From contig CACBBU010000008.1 in NCBI GenBank assembly GCA_902537615.1, positions 1-61,298 on the forward strand: a stretch of DNA of 61,298 nt, in the 5' to 3' direction. A model generated the notes under the pieces. That model was not told the DNA's origin. It worked only from the letters and a program-made list of their open reading frames with translations, and searched no databases. A program made the position numbers and the translations under genes. Numbering within the stretch: position 1 is the stretch's first letter; every line of letters begins with the position of its first letter. Source of the stretch: an uncultured Alphaproteobacteria bacterium (GTDB taxonomy: Bacteria > Pseudomonadota > Alphaproteobacteria > Methylaequorales > Methylaequoraceae). This document shows, one piece after another, positions 8,452 through 17,637 of the stretch.

Positions 8452-9567
8452 TTACTTTTCTTCATCAATGAATATTTTAGGTGTAGAAAAAAATCCATTA
8501 AAGTTGTTTTTCATTGAAAGTGAGTATGCTCCCATCTCTTCTATTTGAAGATAGTCTCCCTCATTTATTGATTCTGGAAGAAGAAAAGGTCCTTTCATAA
8601 AGTCGTTAGAGTCACAAGTTGGTCCGTAAAAACTAAAAGGTCTAAGTTTTGATTTATCTTCTTTATTAAATATTTTTACAGGATAGATAAAATCATGTGC
8701 ACTTGCATCACGAAGAAAGCTGTGTGTACCATCATTGATATATAAAATATTTTTTTTTCTCAAATCAACCCTGACAATTAAAGACATTGACTTAGATACT
8801 AATACTCTTCCTGGCTCTGATAATAATTTAGTATTGGAGTTTTTAAAATTTTTTTCAAACTCAGTATTAATTACTTTGAAATATTTTGTTAAAGGTTGCA
8901 GTTTAAGACCAAAATATTCCGCTGGAAAACCTCCACCAATATTAAAAAAATCAATATCTAAATTAGATGCTTTAATTAATGAAGATGCTTTATTTATTGC
9001 GAGTTTATAAGCATTTGGGTTTGTACATTGGGATCCTAGATGAAAAGAAACTCCTACTTTTTTGGAAATTTCTTTTAATTTTTTTAGAAGAGCTTTTGAT
9101 TTAAATCCATCAGTACCAAATTTTTTTGATAAATTAATTTTGGAAAAATTGTTAGGAACAGAAATTCTTAAGTGAAGATTCAAATCTTTTGCTGAACTAG
9201 TAGATTCAATTATTTTGCGTAATTCAATATCGTTATCTAACGAAAAATCTCTCACCCCGTATTTATAATAAGCTTCATTTATTATATGTCTTGGCTTCAC
9301 AGGGTTCATAAAATAGATTTTCGGGTTATTAAATAAACTTTTTACTAATTTAATTTCGTTGATTGATGCAACGTCAAAAGATCTGATGCCTAACTCGTAG
9401 ATTTTTTTCAATACAAATTCAGATGAGTTCGCTTTAACTGCATACAAAGCTTCACCAGAAAAGTTTTTTATAAAAAAATTTACACTTTTTTTTAGAATTT
9501 TAGGCTTATAGATGAAGAATGGATCTCTTAACTTTTTGAGATTAATTTTGTTAACTGATGGCAGCAT
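8452..9567 (-). CDS. ornithine/lysine-type PLP decarboxylase (alanine-racemase fold)
   Basis: A fold-type III, PLP-dependent decarboxylase of the eukaryotic-like ornithine decarboxylase group, 371 aa. The PLP lysine is K45 in ALYAVKANSS; GSQCTNP, FNIGGGFPAEY and SEPGRVLV form the phosphate-binding side; GPTCDSNDF contains the catalytic Cys supplied to the partner subunit; EEMGAYSLSM closes the domain. The likely product is putrescine or cadaverine, feeding polyamine synthesis. I chose the ATG at 9567 because TAAGGTGG lies five bases upstream; an in-frame GTG at 9576 falls inside that ribosome-binding site. Ornithine against lysine preference cannot be decided from sequence. Confidence 0.88.
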   Translation of the reverse strand: MLPSVNKINLKKLRDPFFIYKPKILKKSVNFFIKNFSGEALYAVKANSSEFVLKKIYELGIRSFDVASINEIKLVKSLFNNPKIYFMNPVKPRHIINEAYYKYGVRDFSLDNDIELRKIIESTSSAKDLNLHLRISVPNNFSKINLSKKFGTDGFKSKALLKKLKEISKKVGVSFHLGSQCTNPNAYKLAINKASSLIKASNLDIDFFNIGGGFPAEYFGLKLQPLTKYFKVINTEFEKNFKNSNTKLLSEPGRVLVSKSMSLIVRVDLRKKNILYINDGTHSFLRDASAHDFIYPVKIFNKEDKSKLRPFSFYGPTCDSNDFMKGPFLLPESINEGDYLQIEEMGAYSLSMKNNFNGFFSTPKIFIDEEK

Positions 9568-9660
9568 ATAAACCACCTTATAAACGATTAATATTTATAT
9601 TGTTATATTTTTTTTACTATCACGAAAATAATATAACTTTATCAAAAAATTTTTTTTTAG

Positions 9661-9666
9661 TATAAT
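9661..9666 (+). promoter_or_regulatory. candidate -10 box of the peroxiredoxin gene (leaderless or near-leaderless)
   Basis: A perfect TATAAT lies seven bases before the ATG at 9674, so initiation at the usual distance would fall at or beside the start codon. There is no Shine-Dalgarno sequence. The -35 region is not a clear match (TTTATC at about 9638). AT-rich sequence gives such boxes by chance, so confidence is moderate. Confidence 0.4.
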
Positions 9667-9673
9667 TAGTTTC

Positions 9674-10327
9674 ATGTTAAAAATAAATGAAATTGCACCG
9701 AATTTTAAAGCAAACACAACCAATGGTGAGATAGAATTCCATGAATGGATGGGTGATTCTTGGGTAATATTATTTTCTCATCCAAAAGACTTTACCCCAG
9801 TTTGTACAACTGAGTTAGGTTACATGGCGAGTATTGAAAAAGATTTTACGAAAAGAAATTGTAAGCTTATAGGATTAAGCATAGATTCCCTAGAGGATCA
9901 TAATTTATGGAAAAAAGACATAGAAGAGGTTCAAGGTACATCAGTAAATTACCCCTTAATTGCAGATGAAAACCTGAAGATTGCCAAACTCTACAATATG
10001 CTCCCAGCCGATGAGGCGCCAGGTGAATCAAGAACAGCAATGACAAATGCAACAGTTAGATCTGTTTTTTTAATTGACCCAGAGAAAAAAATACGGATGA
10101 TGCTCACCTATCCCATGACAACCGGGAGAAATTTTGAAGAAATAATAAGAGTTCTAGATTCAGTTCAGCTGACGAGCAAACATAAAGTCGCTACACCTGC
10201 TAATTGGAAAAAAAAAGATAAAGTAATAATTGTGCCTGCAGTTTCTGATGAAGAAGCAAAAGATACTTTTGGTGATTTTGAAAAAATCAAGCCATATTTA
10301 AGATACACTAAACTAGACGATTCTTAG
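9674..10327 (+). CDS. 1-Cys peroxiredoxin (Prx6 family)
   Basis: A thiol peroxidase that reduces hydrogen peroxide and organic hydroperoxides in the cytosol. The catalytic motif [15 protein letters not shown] places the peroxidatic Cys at residue 44. The Prx6-type middle and C-terminal segments [19 protein letters not shown] and [15 protein letters not shown] are clear, and the length (217 aa) fits 1-Cys Prx6 proteins. A second Cys near residue 64 is not in a resolving position known to me. The gene is monocistronic between a divergent decarboxylase and the convergent photolyase cluster; its last 20 bases overlap the end of the DUF2256 gene. Confidence 0.92.
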   Translation: MLKINEIAPNFKANTTNGEIEFHEWMGDSWVILFSHPKDFTPVCTTELGYMASIEKDFTKRNCKLIGLSIDSLEDHNLWKKDIEEVQGTSVNYPLIADENLKIAKLYNMLPADEAPGESRTAMTNATVRSVFLIDPEKKIRMMLTYPMTTGRNFEEIIRVLDSVQLTSKHKVATPANWKKKDKVIIVPAVSDEEAKDTFGDFEKIKPYLRYTKLDDS

Positions 10328-10436
10328 AACATTTTTTTGAACAATACTTTACATTTTCCCAATTTCTTTCCCATTTCTTTCTCCATTGGAATGGTCTTTC
10401 GCACGTTTGACAAAACTTTATTTCTTTGTTTTTCAT
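10308..10436 (-). CDS. DUF2256 small zinc-ribbon-like protein
   Basis: A 42-codon gene, found by reading the strand behind the photolyase. It encodes [18 protein letters not shown] followed by [11 protein letters not shown]. This matches the DUF2256 pattern (CxxCxRPFxWRKKW, then YCSxxC) along its whole length, so four cysteines probably bind one zinc ion. DUF2256 genes often sit beside photolyase/cryptochrome genes in other bacteria, which supports the call; the biochemical role is unknown. The ATG overlaps the stop of the upstream photolyase-like gene (ATGA, four bases), implying coupled translation. The 3' end overlaps the convergent peroxiredoxin gene by 20 bases. Confidence 0.82.
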   Translation of the reverse strand: MKNKEIKFCQTCERPFQWRKKWERNWENVKYCSKKCSKNRLV

Positions 10437-11923
10437 GGTTTATGTGTATTTTTTTCAATGAATTCATTAGCGAGGTTTATTATTTTCTTTTTTCTATCTT
10501 TATTCATTTTATCCAATACTCTTACCATCATAGACAATCTAGGGTTTTTAACAAAAAAATCCTTATTTTTCTCAATGAATCGCCAATAAAGACCATCAAG
10601 AACGTCGCACCAATCATCTTTTTTAAAATCCATCATTTTTCTAAAATATGATGAACCACAGATATAAGGTTTGGTTGAAAATATTCCACCATCACTGAAT
10701 AAACCCATTCCATAAACATTTGGATACATCACCCATTCTGAAGAATCCATGTAATGTTCCATAAACCATCTGTAAGCATTAGAGGGTTCAATTTCACATA
10801 AATTCATAATATTTGACTGAATCATTAAACGTTCAATGTGATGTGTCCAGGCATATTTAGAAGCATTTTTAATTGAATAATCTAAGGGGAAAATACCTGT
10901 TGTTCCATCATACCAACTTTTTTTCATTAATCGTTTATTATTAAAGAAATTAGACTGTTCAAATTTTTCATCATAGTTTTGATAAACTCCTTTAATAAAC
11001 TCTCTCCATCCAGCTATTTGTCTAAAGTAACCTTCCAATGAATTAATTTTTACTTTGTTAATAATTTGTTTTAGTTTTTCAATTACTTCTCCAGGAGTGA
11101 TAAGACCTAAATTCATTAACGGGCTTAGTGAAGAATGGAAAAGAAAATTATCCCTTTGATCAACTGCATCTTCATAGTCACCAAATAAATTGATTTTTTT
11201 TTCTATAAAATGATTAAACTTTATCCAAGCCTCTTGTCTTGTCGTACATATCCAAAAATCATCGGTAGAGCCAACATGATCTTTAAATTTTACTTCAATA
11301 ATTTTTTTGAGATATTTTGTGTGTTCCGTTTCTTTTGATTTAAATTGTTTAGGAAAATCAAATTCTTTTGGAATTTTCTTTCTATTTTCTTCATCAAAAC
11401 TCCATTTACCACCAGTTGGATTATCATTTTCATCTACCAAAAAATTATTTTTTTTCCTCTGTAATTTATAGAAGTTTGCCATAAATGGTTTTTTTGTACT
11501 TGATAGATAGTTTTTAAATTCAGCTCTTGAGGTTAAAAACATTGGAGAGGACAAGTAATTTAACTCTACATTTTTCAACTCAGATAAAATTTTTTTTTCA
11601 AAAGGCTTGTCTTCAATTTCAAAAATAGAAATAGAATTAATACTCATTTCTTTAATTAGCTTTTTTAATTTGTCCGTGTAGGTCTCTTCAAAGTCGTCAT
11701 CCTCTATTTTTTTGTAAATAACTTCAAAATCGTTTTTTTCAAGTTCATCACGAAATGATCTCATTGCCGACAAAAATAGTAGAATTTTTTGTTTATGATG
11801 TTTCTCATATGTACATAAACCTAAGTCCTCTGAGAGAAAAAAAATATGATCTTTCTTAAACTTTTGAAGAAAAGAAACATTAAATAGTTGATTACCCAAT
11901 ATTACAAAAATTTTTTTTTTCAT
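10433..11923 (-). CDS. cryptochrome/photolyase-family protein of the FeS-BCP (PhrB-like) group
   Basis: A 496-aa flavoprotein of the bacterial (6-4) photolyase/cryptochrome group. The N-terminal Rossmann-like domain (about residues 1-130) is followed by an all-helical FAD domain with [49 protein letters not shown] and LYWRFI. In characterised members four cysteines hold a 4Fe-4S cluster. Here the expected TGxxC and YCxxC positions read TGIFPLD and DFKKDD; only [10 protein letters not shown] keeps a Cys near the last position. The cluster is therefore probably absent. Likely role: light-driven repair of (6-4) photoproducts, or a light sensor. It overlaps the upstream photolyase by one base and the DUF2256 gene by four. 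Confidence 0.85.
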   Translation of the reverse strand: MKKKIFVILGNQLFNVSFLQKFKKDHIFFLSEDLGLCTYEKHHKQKILLFLSAMRSFRDELEKNDFEVIYKKIEDDDFEETYTDKLKKLIKEMSINSISIFEIEDKPFEKKILSELKNVELNYLSSPMFLTSRAEFKNYLSSTKKPFMANFYKLQRKKNNFLVDENDNPTGGKWSFDEENRKKIPKEFDFPKQFKSKETEHTKYLKKIIEVKFKDHVGSTDDFWICTTRQEAWIKFNHFIEKKINLFGDYEDAVDQRDNFLFHSSLSPLMNLGLITPGEVIEKLKQIINKVKINSLEGYFRQIAGWREFIKGVYQNYDEKFEQSNFFNNKRLMKKSWYDGTTGIFPLDYSIKNASKYAWTHHIERLMIQSNIMNLCEIEPSNAYRWFMEHYMDSSEWVMYPNVYGMGLFSDGGIFSTKPYICGSSYFRKMMDFKKDDWCDVLDGLYWRFIEKNKDFFVKNPRLSMMVRVLDKMNKDRKKKIINLANEFIEKNTHKP

Positions 11924-13341
11924 TAGTTTTTCTTTCTTAATTGCTCATAGGTTGAAAGTGCTCTTTGTCTAGATTCTTTCAAATCAACAATTGGATGAGG
12001 ATAATCTTTTCCTAATTTAAAATTCAAATTTGTTAAAATTTCATTTGGGCATTCCCACGGACTAAAAAGAAATTTTATAGGTATATTTTTTAACTCGGGT
12101 ACATATTTTCTAATATATTCTCCACTTGGATCAAATTTTTGGCCTTGAGTTACAGGGTTAAAGATTCTAAAGTAGGGAGTTGAATCAGTACCCGTGCCCG
12201 CTACCCACTGCCAACTAGCCGAATTACTTGCTGCATCTGCATCAAAAAGGCAGTCCCAAAACCATTCTTCTCCCCTCCTCCAATGAATAAGTAAGTTTTT
12301 TACCAAAAATGAGCTTACAATCATTCTTGGTCTATTGTGCATGTATCCAGTTTGCCAAAGTTCCCTCATACCAGCGTCAACAATTGGTATTCCGGTAAGA
12401 CCCTTGGACCATTTTTTAAAATTAATTGGATCTTCCAACCATTTAAAATTATCAAAACTACTTTTTAAATTTTTCCTCTGAATATAAGGAAAATGGTACA
12501 ATAAATAGTAGGCAAATTCCCTCCACCCTAATTCACTTTTAAAAACTTCAACATCATTATCCCCTACATTTTTTAAGCTGTTAACTTCATACCAAAGAGA
12601 ATTGGGAGAAATCTGGCCCCAGTGAAGATAAGGGGATAGTCTAGATACATTTTTTTTATTTGGAAAATTTCTGCCCTCTGAATAATTTTGAACTCCATGT
12701 CTGAAAAATGACTTCATAATTTCAATTGAAGTATCTTCACCAACTTTCCATTGAGATAAAATTTGATTCTCCCATTTTTTGTTTTTAAGTAAATCTAAGT
12801 CAGCGACATTTGTAAGTCTAAAATCATGATTAAAAAAGTTAATCTTTTCGGATTTTGGTACCCTTGGGTTTGGTGCTAACAAGCAGCCTCTTTTATAAAA
12901 TGGTGTAAAAATTTTATAAGGGGTACCATCATTTTTTAAAATTTCCCAAGGTTCCCATAACAAAGAACCGTTAAATGAATTGACTTTTATTTTTTCATTT
13001 AAATAAATCTTTAAACTTTTATCTCTCTTAATCATCCATGGTTCATAGCAACGATTCCAAGAAATTTCTTGGACATCAAAAAAATCAATCAATTCATCCA
13101 AACATTCTTTAGGGTTTCCTTTTAAGACAATCAAGTTTCCATTTAACTGCTTTTTTAAATATTCAAGTGAGTAATTTAACCAAACCTTACTTGCAGAGCC
13201 AAGTTTTGGATCAGAGTTGATTTCATCAAAAATATAAATCCCTAGAACATTATCATAGTTTTTGGAAAGATAATTTAAAGATGGGTTATCGGTGGTTCTT
13301 AAATCATTTCTAAACCAATGTATTCCAATGTTTTTTTTCAT
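11923..13341 (-). CDS. phrB: deoxyribodipyrimidine photolyase (class I CPD type)
   Basis: A 472-aa photolyase that uses blue light and FADH- to split cyclobutane pyrimidine dimers. It starts with the antenna-domain motif IHWFRNDLRTTDNPSL. The FAD-binding core has SRLSPYLHWGQISP, ELGWREFAYYLLYHFP, GMRELWQTGYMHNRPRMIVS and the run DADAASNSASWQWVAGTGTD with FRIFNPVTQG, all strongly conserved. It is the first gene of a tightly packed light-repair operon with the PhrB-like protein and DUF2256. Such a cluster fits a cell exposed to sunlight. Class I CPD specificity is inferred from these motifs; a cryptochrome role is less likely. Confidence 0.92.
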   Translation of the reverse strand: MKKNIGIHWFRNDLRTTDNPSLNYLSKNYDNVLGIYIFDEINSDPKLGSASKVWLNYSLEYLKKQLNGNLIVLKGNPKECLDELIDFFDVQEISWNRCYEPWMIKRDKSLKIYLNEKIKVNSFNGSLLWEPWEILKNDGTPYKIFTPFYKRGCLLAPNPRVPKSEKINFFNHDFRLTNVADLDLLKNKKWENQILSQWKVGEDTSIEIMKSFFRHGVQNYSEGRNFPNKKNVSRLSPYLHWGQISPNSLWYEVNSLKNVGDNDVEVFKSELGWREFAYYLLYHFPYIQRKNLKSSFDNFKWLEDPINFKKWSKGLTGIPIVDAGMRELWQTGYMHNRPRMIVSSFLVKNLLIHWRRGEEWFWDCLFDADAASNSASWQWVAGTGTDSTPYFRIFNPVTQGQKFDPSGEYIRKYVPELKNIPIKFLFSPWECPNEILTNLNFKLGKDYPHPIVDLKESRQRALSTYEQLRKKN

Positions 13342-13395
13342 AGCAGATTATAATATCAGTGATACATTAATATTTATTAATTTTATTTTTTTTCA

Positions 13396-13830
13396 ATGTT
13401 TAAAACCTATTTAGAATTAATATATTTTTTATCAATAATCTACTTATCACTTTTTTATATAAAACTGTTTAGGAACGTAGTAAATCAAAGAAGATTAACA
13501 AAAACTCCAATTGGTTTTAAAAGTGAAAAGCTTGAAAGAGCAATTAGGGCGCATGCTAATTTTTGTGAGACAGTTCCAATCAACTTTTTTTTAAGTCTTC
13601 TTTTATATTTTAACAATCTTCTTATATTTGCCGTGCCAGCCATGATTATTTTATGTATTAGCAGAACAATTCATGCAATTTCAGTATCGGCTGAAAATGA
13701 AGACCTAACACAAAGAAGAAAGGGAATGAGGCTAACTATTTTTTCAATATACATACAACTATTGGGAGTTTTGTATTATATTTTTCAACTAATTTATATA
13801 TTCATAAAATCATTAGAACGTTCTATTTAA
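13396..13830 (+). CDS. MAPEG-family membrane protein
   Basis: A 144-aa protein with about four hydrophobic segments. The diagnostic MAPEG motif, ERAIRAHANFCETVPINFFL, sits near residues 47-66, and a second conserved stretch (CISRTIHAISVSAEN) follows. Bacterial MAPEG proteins of this type (YecN-like) are membrane homologues of glutathione transferases; their substrates are unknown. It is divergent from the photolyase operon with a 54-base gap, and its 3' end faces the tRNA-Ser gene. Confidence 0.82.
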   Translation: MFKTYLELIYFLSIIYLSLFYIKLFRNVVNQRRLTKTPIGFKSEKLERAIRAHANFCETVPINFFLSLLLYFNNLLIFAVPAMIILCISRTIHAISVSAENEDLTQRRKGMRLTIFSIYIQLLGVLYYIFQLIYIFIKSLERSI

Positions 13831-13837
13831 TTATTAA

Positions 13838-13929
13838 TGGCGGAGAGGAAGGGATTCGAACCCTCGATAGATGTTACCACCTATAACGGTTTAGCAAACC
13901 GTCGCCTTCAGCCACTCGGCCACCTCTCC
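13838..13929 (-). tRNA. tRNA-Ser (anticodon GCU)
   Basis: The reverse strand gives a 92-base tRNA with a GGAGAGG/CCTCTCC acceptor stem, a class II long variable arm (TTATAGGTGGTAACATCTAT), the T-loop GGTTCGAATCC and an encoded 3' CCA. The anticodon loop TTTGCTAAA gives GCU, which reads AGC/AGU serine codons. It lies between the convergent MAPEG gene and the gatB stop (13931), one base from the latter. Confidence 0.95.
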
Positions 13930-13930
13930 T

Positions 13931-15382
13931 TTATTTTGATAATAAGTCTTTCAATACTTGGTTAACTAACTGAGGATTCGCTTTTCCTTTTGATTCTTTC
14001 ATTACTTGACCAACAAAAAATCCAAAAAGTTTCTCTTTCCCCCTTTTATAATCATCTACCATCTCCACATTTTTTTGTAAAACTGATTTTATTAGAGCCT
14101 CTATTTCTGATTTATCAGAAACCTGTTTTATACCTTTTTTCTTTATAAAATCTGAAGCCTCTAAATCTGTTTCTATATACTCTTCAAAAATTTCTTTTGC
14201 TTGTCTATTAGAAATAGATCCATCAATAATTAAGTCTAATAGATCCCCAATCTTTTTTGATTTAATTTCAGAATCTTGAAGTTGTATATCTTTTTTTTTT
14301 AAATAAGAGAACAGTTCAACTGTAACCCAACTTACTACAATTTTTGAATCTCTTTTTTCTACTAACTCTTCAAAAAAAGATGATACAAACTGGTCTTCAA
14401 CAAGAATTTCAGCGTCATAATCTTTTAATTTATATTCTTCTTTAAATCTTTTCTTTTTTTCATCTGGTAATTCAGGTAACTGATTTTTAATTTTTTCTAT
14501 TCTATCATCATTAATCATCAGTGGGGGAAGATCTGGATCAGGAAAGTATCTATAATCATGAGACTCTTCCTTTCCTCTCATAGATCTTGTTTCACCACTA
14601 TTTGGATCAAAAAGTCTAGTTTCTTGATTTACATTTTCACCGTTCTCAATTAACTCAACTTGCCTTTTAGATTCATATTCAATTGCTTGCTGGATAAACT
14701 TTATTGAATTCACATTTTTAATCTCGCATCTTGTTCCTAATTTTTCTCCAGGTTTTCTTACAGAAACATTGACATCTGCCCTTAAGTTACCTCTTTCCAT
14801 ATTACCGTCACAACTTCCAATACACTTCAGGATAGCTCTTAGTTTTTTAACGTATTGGGCTGCCTCTTCTGGACTATTCAAATCAGGCTCTGAAACTATT
14901 TCCATTAATGCGCATCCAGAGCGATTTAGATCTATAAACGAACTTTTATCATCTTGATCATGTATACTTTTACCAGCATCTTGTTCAAGATGAATTCTTG
15001 TAATACCGATGCTTTTTTGACCATTTTCAGTTTCAATTACTAAAAAACCGCTGCCGACAATTGGATGTTCAAATTGTGAAATTTGATATCCTTGAGGTAG
15101 GTCTGGATAAAAATAATTTTTCCTATCAAAAATTGATTTTTTATTTATTTTTGCGTTAAGACTTAAGCCAGTCTTTATAGCCTGATCAACACAATACTCA
15201 TTTATCACAGGTAGAGCTCCAGGCATTCCTGAATCAACTAATTCAACCTGAGAATTTGGTTTTGCTCCCCAGTATGTTGATGCAGTTGAAAATAGTTTGG
15301 AGTTAGATTTTATTTGAGCATGAACTTCAAGTCCCATAACTAATTCCCACTTCCCAGTTTTTCCATCAATTAAATAACTCAT
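13931..15382 (-). CDS. gatB: Asp-tRNA(Asn)/Glu-tRNA(Gln) amidotransferase subunit B
   Basis: GatB binds misacylated tRNA and carries the kinase site that activates Glu or Asp before amidation. The conserved MGLEVHAQIKSNSKLFSTAS (near residue 16), FDRKNYFYPDLPQGYQISQ, GNMERGNLRADVNVSVR and RGKEESHDYRYFPDPDLPP are all present; the C-terminal tail (YqeY-like helical domain) ends at residue 483. I chose the ATG at 15382: AGAGG lies upstream and the ATG overlaps the gatA stop by one base (TGATG). An in-frame TTG at 15397 is not supported. It is the last gene of gatCAB. Confidence 0.95.
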   Translation of the reverse strand: MSYLIDGKTGKWELVMGLEVHAQIKSNSKLFSTASTYWGAKPNSQVELVDSGMPGALPVINEYCVDQAIKTGLSLNAKINKKSIFDRKNYFYPDLPQGYQISQFEHPIVGSGFLVIETENGQKSIGITRIHLEQDAGKSIHDQDDKSSFIDLNRSGCALMEIVSEPDLNSPEEAAQYVKKLRAILKCIGSCDGNMERGNLRADVNVSVRKPGEKLGTRCEIKNVNSIKFIQQAIEYESKRQVELIENGENVNQETRLFDPNSGETRSMRGKEESHDYRYFPDPDLPPLMINDDRIEKIKNQLPELPDEKKKRFKEEYKLKDYDAEILVEDQFVSSFFEELVEKRDSKIVVSWVTVELFSYLKKKDIQLQDSEIKSKKIGDLLDLIIDGSISNRQAKEIFEEYIETDLEASDFIKKKGIKQVSDKSEIEALIKSVLQKNVEMVDDYKRGKEKLFGFFVGQVMKESKGKANPQLVNQVLKDLLSK

Positions 15383-16833
15383 CAAAAACCTCTGCAATCC
15401 TCTATTAATTTTCCTGCAGCCAGAACTGAAATTTCTTCAAAAGGTCTTCCTATAACTTGCATACCAATAGGAAGGTTATTCTTGTTTTTTCCGCCTGTAA
15501 CAGAGATAGCAGGTAGTCCTGCTAAACTTGCAGGAACAGTTAAAACATCATTTAGGTACATTTCAATTGGATCTTTTTGCTTTTCTCCAATTGGAAAAGC
15601 TACGTTTGGGGTAGTTGGTGTTAAAATTAAATCACATTTTTCAAATGCACTTTTAAAGTCATTTGAAATTAATTGTCTTACTTTAAGAGCTTTTAAATAA
15701 TAGGCGTCATAGTACCCAGCTGATAATACATATGTACCAATCATTAGTCTTCTTTTTACTTCATCCCCAAAACCCTTGGCTCTTGTACATTCATACATAT
15801 CTTGAAGATCATCACTTTTTTCTCTAAAGCCATACTTTACTCCGTCATACCGCGCTAGGTTAGCAGATGCCTCTGCTGGAGCAATAATATAATAAGTAGG
15901 TAAGGCAAAGCTTGTATGTGGAAGTGAAATATTTATTATTTCAGCACCATTTTTTTTAAAGAAATTTATAGTATCTTCCCAAACCTCAACAATTTCTGAA
16001 TTTAGGCCTTCAACTTTATATTCAGTTGGTAAACCTATTTTCTTTCCCTTTAAATTAAAATTTAGAAAGTCAAGATATCGGGGAATTGGTTTTCTTGAAC
16101 TTGTTGAATCTTTTTCATCATAACTACTCATTGACTGAAGCATTATTGCTGCGTCTTTAACTGTTTTCGTAATTGGGCCTGCTTGATCCAGTGAGGATGC
16201 AAAGGCTATCATACCAAATCTTGAACATCTTCCGTAGCTTGGTTTTAACCCAACTAACCCGCAAAAAGATGCTGGCTGGCGAATTGAGCCACCCGTATCT
16301 GAACCAGTTGCCGCCATACACAAATTTGCTGCAACTGAAGAGGCAGATCCACCAGAAGATCCACCTGGAACGAGGTTTTTATTGTTTTCTTGATTGGATT
16401 TTAAAGGGTTTATCACATTACCAAAGAAGCTAGTGGTATTTGCAGAACCCATTGCAAACTCATCCATGTTTGTTTTTCCAAGAATTATGGCACCATCATT
16501 AAGTAAATTTTTAGATACAGTTGATTCATAAAAGGGAATAAAATTCTCTAAAATTTTTGAACCAGCAGTTGTTCTAATTCCTTTCGTACAAAAAAGATCT
16601 TTCATACCTATTGGAATGCCCTCTAAAATTCCAATTTCTTCATTGCTAGAAATTTTTTTATCAGATTCCTTTGCCTTTTCAATTGCGTCATCAAATGTAT
16701 GGGTTATAAAGCAATTAAGTTTAGACTCTTCAATTCTTTCAATAAAAAAATTTGTAAGTTCTAGTGAGCTGACTTCTTTTTTCAAAAGATAATCTTTGGC
16801 AGTAGAAATATCTAAATTTTTAAGATCTTTCAC
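15382..16833 (-). CDS. gatA: Asp-tRNA(Asn)/Glu-tRNA(Gln) amidotransferase subunit A
   Basis: GatA is the amidase-signature subunit that frees ammonia from glutamine or asparagine. The Lys-Ser-Ser catalytic triad is in place: K in PIGMKDLFCTKG, a serine in PGGSSGGSAS, and the acylated serine in SDTGGSIRQPASFCG. The length (483 aa) is standard. The start is a GTG at 16833 that overlaps the gatC stop by four bases (GTGA), as usual in coupled gatCAB operons. Together with GatB and GatC it makes Gln-tRNA or Asn-tRNA by the indirect route. Confidence 0.95.
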   Translation of the reverse strand: MKDLKNLDISTAKDYLLKKEVSSLELTNFFIERIEESKLNCFITHTFDDAIEKAKESDKKISSNEEIGILEGIPIGMKDLFCTKGIRTTAGSKILENFIPFYESTVSKNLLNDGAIILGKTNMDEFAMGSANTTSFFGNVINPLKSNQENNKNLVPGGSSGGSASSVAANLCMAATGSDTGGSIRQPASFCGLVGLKPSYGRCSRFGMIAFASSLDQAGPITKTVKDAAIMLQSMSSYDEKDSTSSRKPIPRYLDFLNFNLKGKKIGLPTEYKVEGLNSEIVEVWEDTINFFKKNGAEIINISLPHTSFALPTYYIIAPAEASANLARYDGVKYGFREKSDDLQDMYECTRAKGFGDEVKRRLMIGTYVLSAGYYDAYYLKALKVRQLISNDFKSAFEKCDLILTPTTPNVAFPIGEKQKDPIEMYLNDVLTVPASLAGLPAISVTGGKNKNNLPIGMQVIGRPFEEISVLAAGKLIEDCRGF

Positions 16834-17117
16834 TCTACTACCTTGGGTACAACAAAAAATCCAGATTTACTCTCCGGTGCGTTTTTTAATACTAAATCAT
16901 CTGAGATTTCAGAGTATACTTCATCCTTTCTCATAACCATAGATTCGTTAAAAACTGATAGCATTGGTTCTATTTTCTCAGTGTCTACTTTTTTGAGTTC
17001 ATCTACCCATCCAAGAATGTTATTCAACTCTTCAATAAGTTTAATTTCTTCTTGTTCATTTATTCTTATTTTTGCAAGTTTAGAAACTTTTCTTACTGTT
17101 TTGTTATCAATTGACAT
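16830..17117 (-). CDS. gatC: Asp-tRNA(Asn)/Glu-tRNA(Gln) amidotransferase subunit C
   Basis: GatC is the small belt subunit that holds GatA and GatB together. At 95 aa it has the family length. The N-terminal helix VRKVSKLAKIRINEQE and the motif ILGWVDELKKVDTEKIEPM are typical, as is the C-terminal KNAPESKSGFFVVPKVVE. It is the first gene of gatCAB and is divergent from ruvX with a 52-base gap, which must hold the promoters of both. Confidence 0.95.
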   Translation of the reverse strand: MSIDNKTVRKVSKLAKIRINEQEEIKLIEELNNILGWVDELKKVDTEKIEPMLSVFNESMVMRKDEVYSEISDDLVLKNAPESKSGFFVVPKVVE

Positions 17118-17169
17118 TGTATAATTCTGATTAAAATTATCCTAAATAATTGTATAAATAACACTAGGT

Positions 17170-17637
17170 ATGTTAATTCGCAATACAAAAGAGTTTTTGA
17201 AACTGACAAATAACAAAAGAATAATATCATTAGATATTGGAAAAAGTAAAGTTGGTTGCGCAATTTCAGATGAAAATCATCAAATTGTAACACCGCTAAA
17301 TGTTTATCCCAAAAAAAATATTTGCACTGAATTATTTAAAACCATCCAAGAGTTTAATGCAGGGGGAATTCTTGTAGGCCTTCCTCTATTAGAATTTGAA
17401 AAAAAGAGTAGATCATGTCAAATGATAGAAGATATTACAAAAAATATAAATAAATTTTTAAACAATAAAAATAATGAATTACCTATTTTTTTTTGGGATG
17501 AAAGTTATACTAGTTTTGAAGCTGAAGAATTAACAAAAAAAATTTTTAAAAATACAAAAGAACAAAAAAAAAAGTTAGATAAATTCGCTGCAAAAATTAT
17601 TTTAGATGATTTTTTTAGAGAAAATATAAATTTATGA
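17170..17637 (+). CDS. ruvX: YqgF/RuvX pre-16S rRNA processing nuclease
   Basis: A small RNase H-fold protein (155 aa) of the YqgF family, which matures the 5' end of 16S rRNA and was earlier proposed as a Holliday-junction resolvase. The fold motifs are visible: SLDIGKSKVGCAISD near residue 20 with the first acidic residue, GGILVGLPL, and WDESYTSFEAEEL with the second acidic pair. Its ATGA overlaps the next gene by four bases. The gatCAB–ruvX neighbourhood is common in Alphaproteobacteria. Confidence 0.88.
   Translation: MLIRNTKEFLKLTNNKRIISLDIGKSKVGCAISDENHQIVTPLNVYPKKNICTELFKTIQEFNAGGILVGLPLLEFEKKSRSCQMIEDITKNINKFLNNKNNELPIFFWDESYTSFEAEELTKKIFKNTKEQKKKLDKFAAKIILDDFFRENINL

Noticed and set aside
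8735-9010. Forward open frame of 91 codons
   Set aside because: It is the antisense of the decarboxylase gene, which has clear catalytic motifs across this stretch.
10337-10651. Forward open frame of 104 codons
   Set aside because: It lies opposite the photolyase-like and DUF2256 genes, both with strong family motifs, and is Phe-rich as expected of antisense AT-rich sequence.
15383-15397. TTG start for gatB at 15397
   Set aside because: The ATG at 15382 has AGAGG upstream and the usual one-base overlap with the gatA stop.
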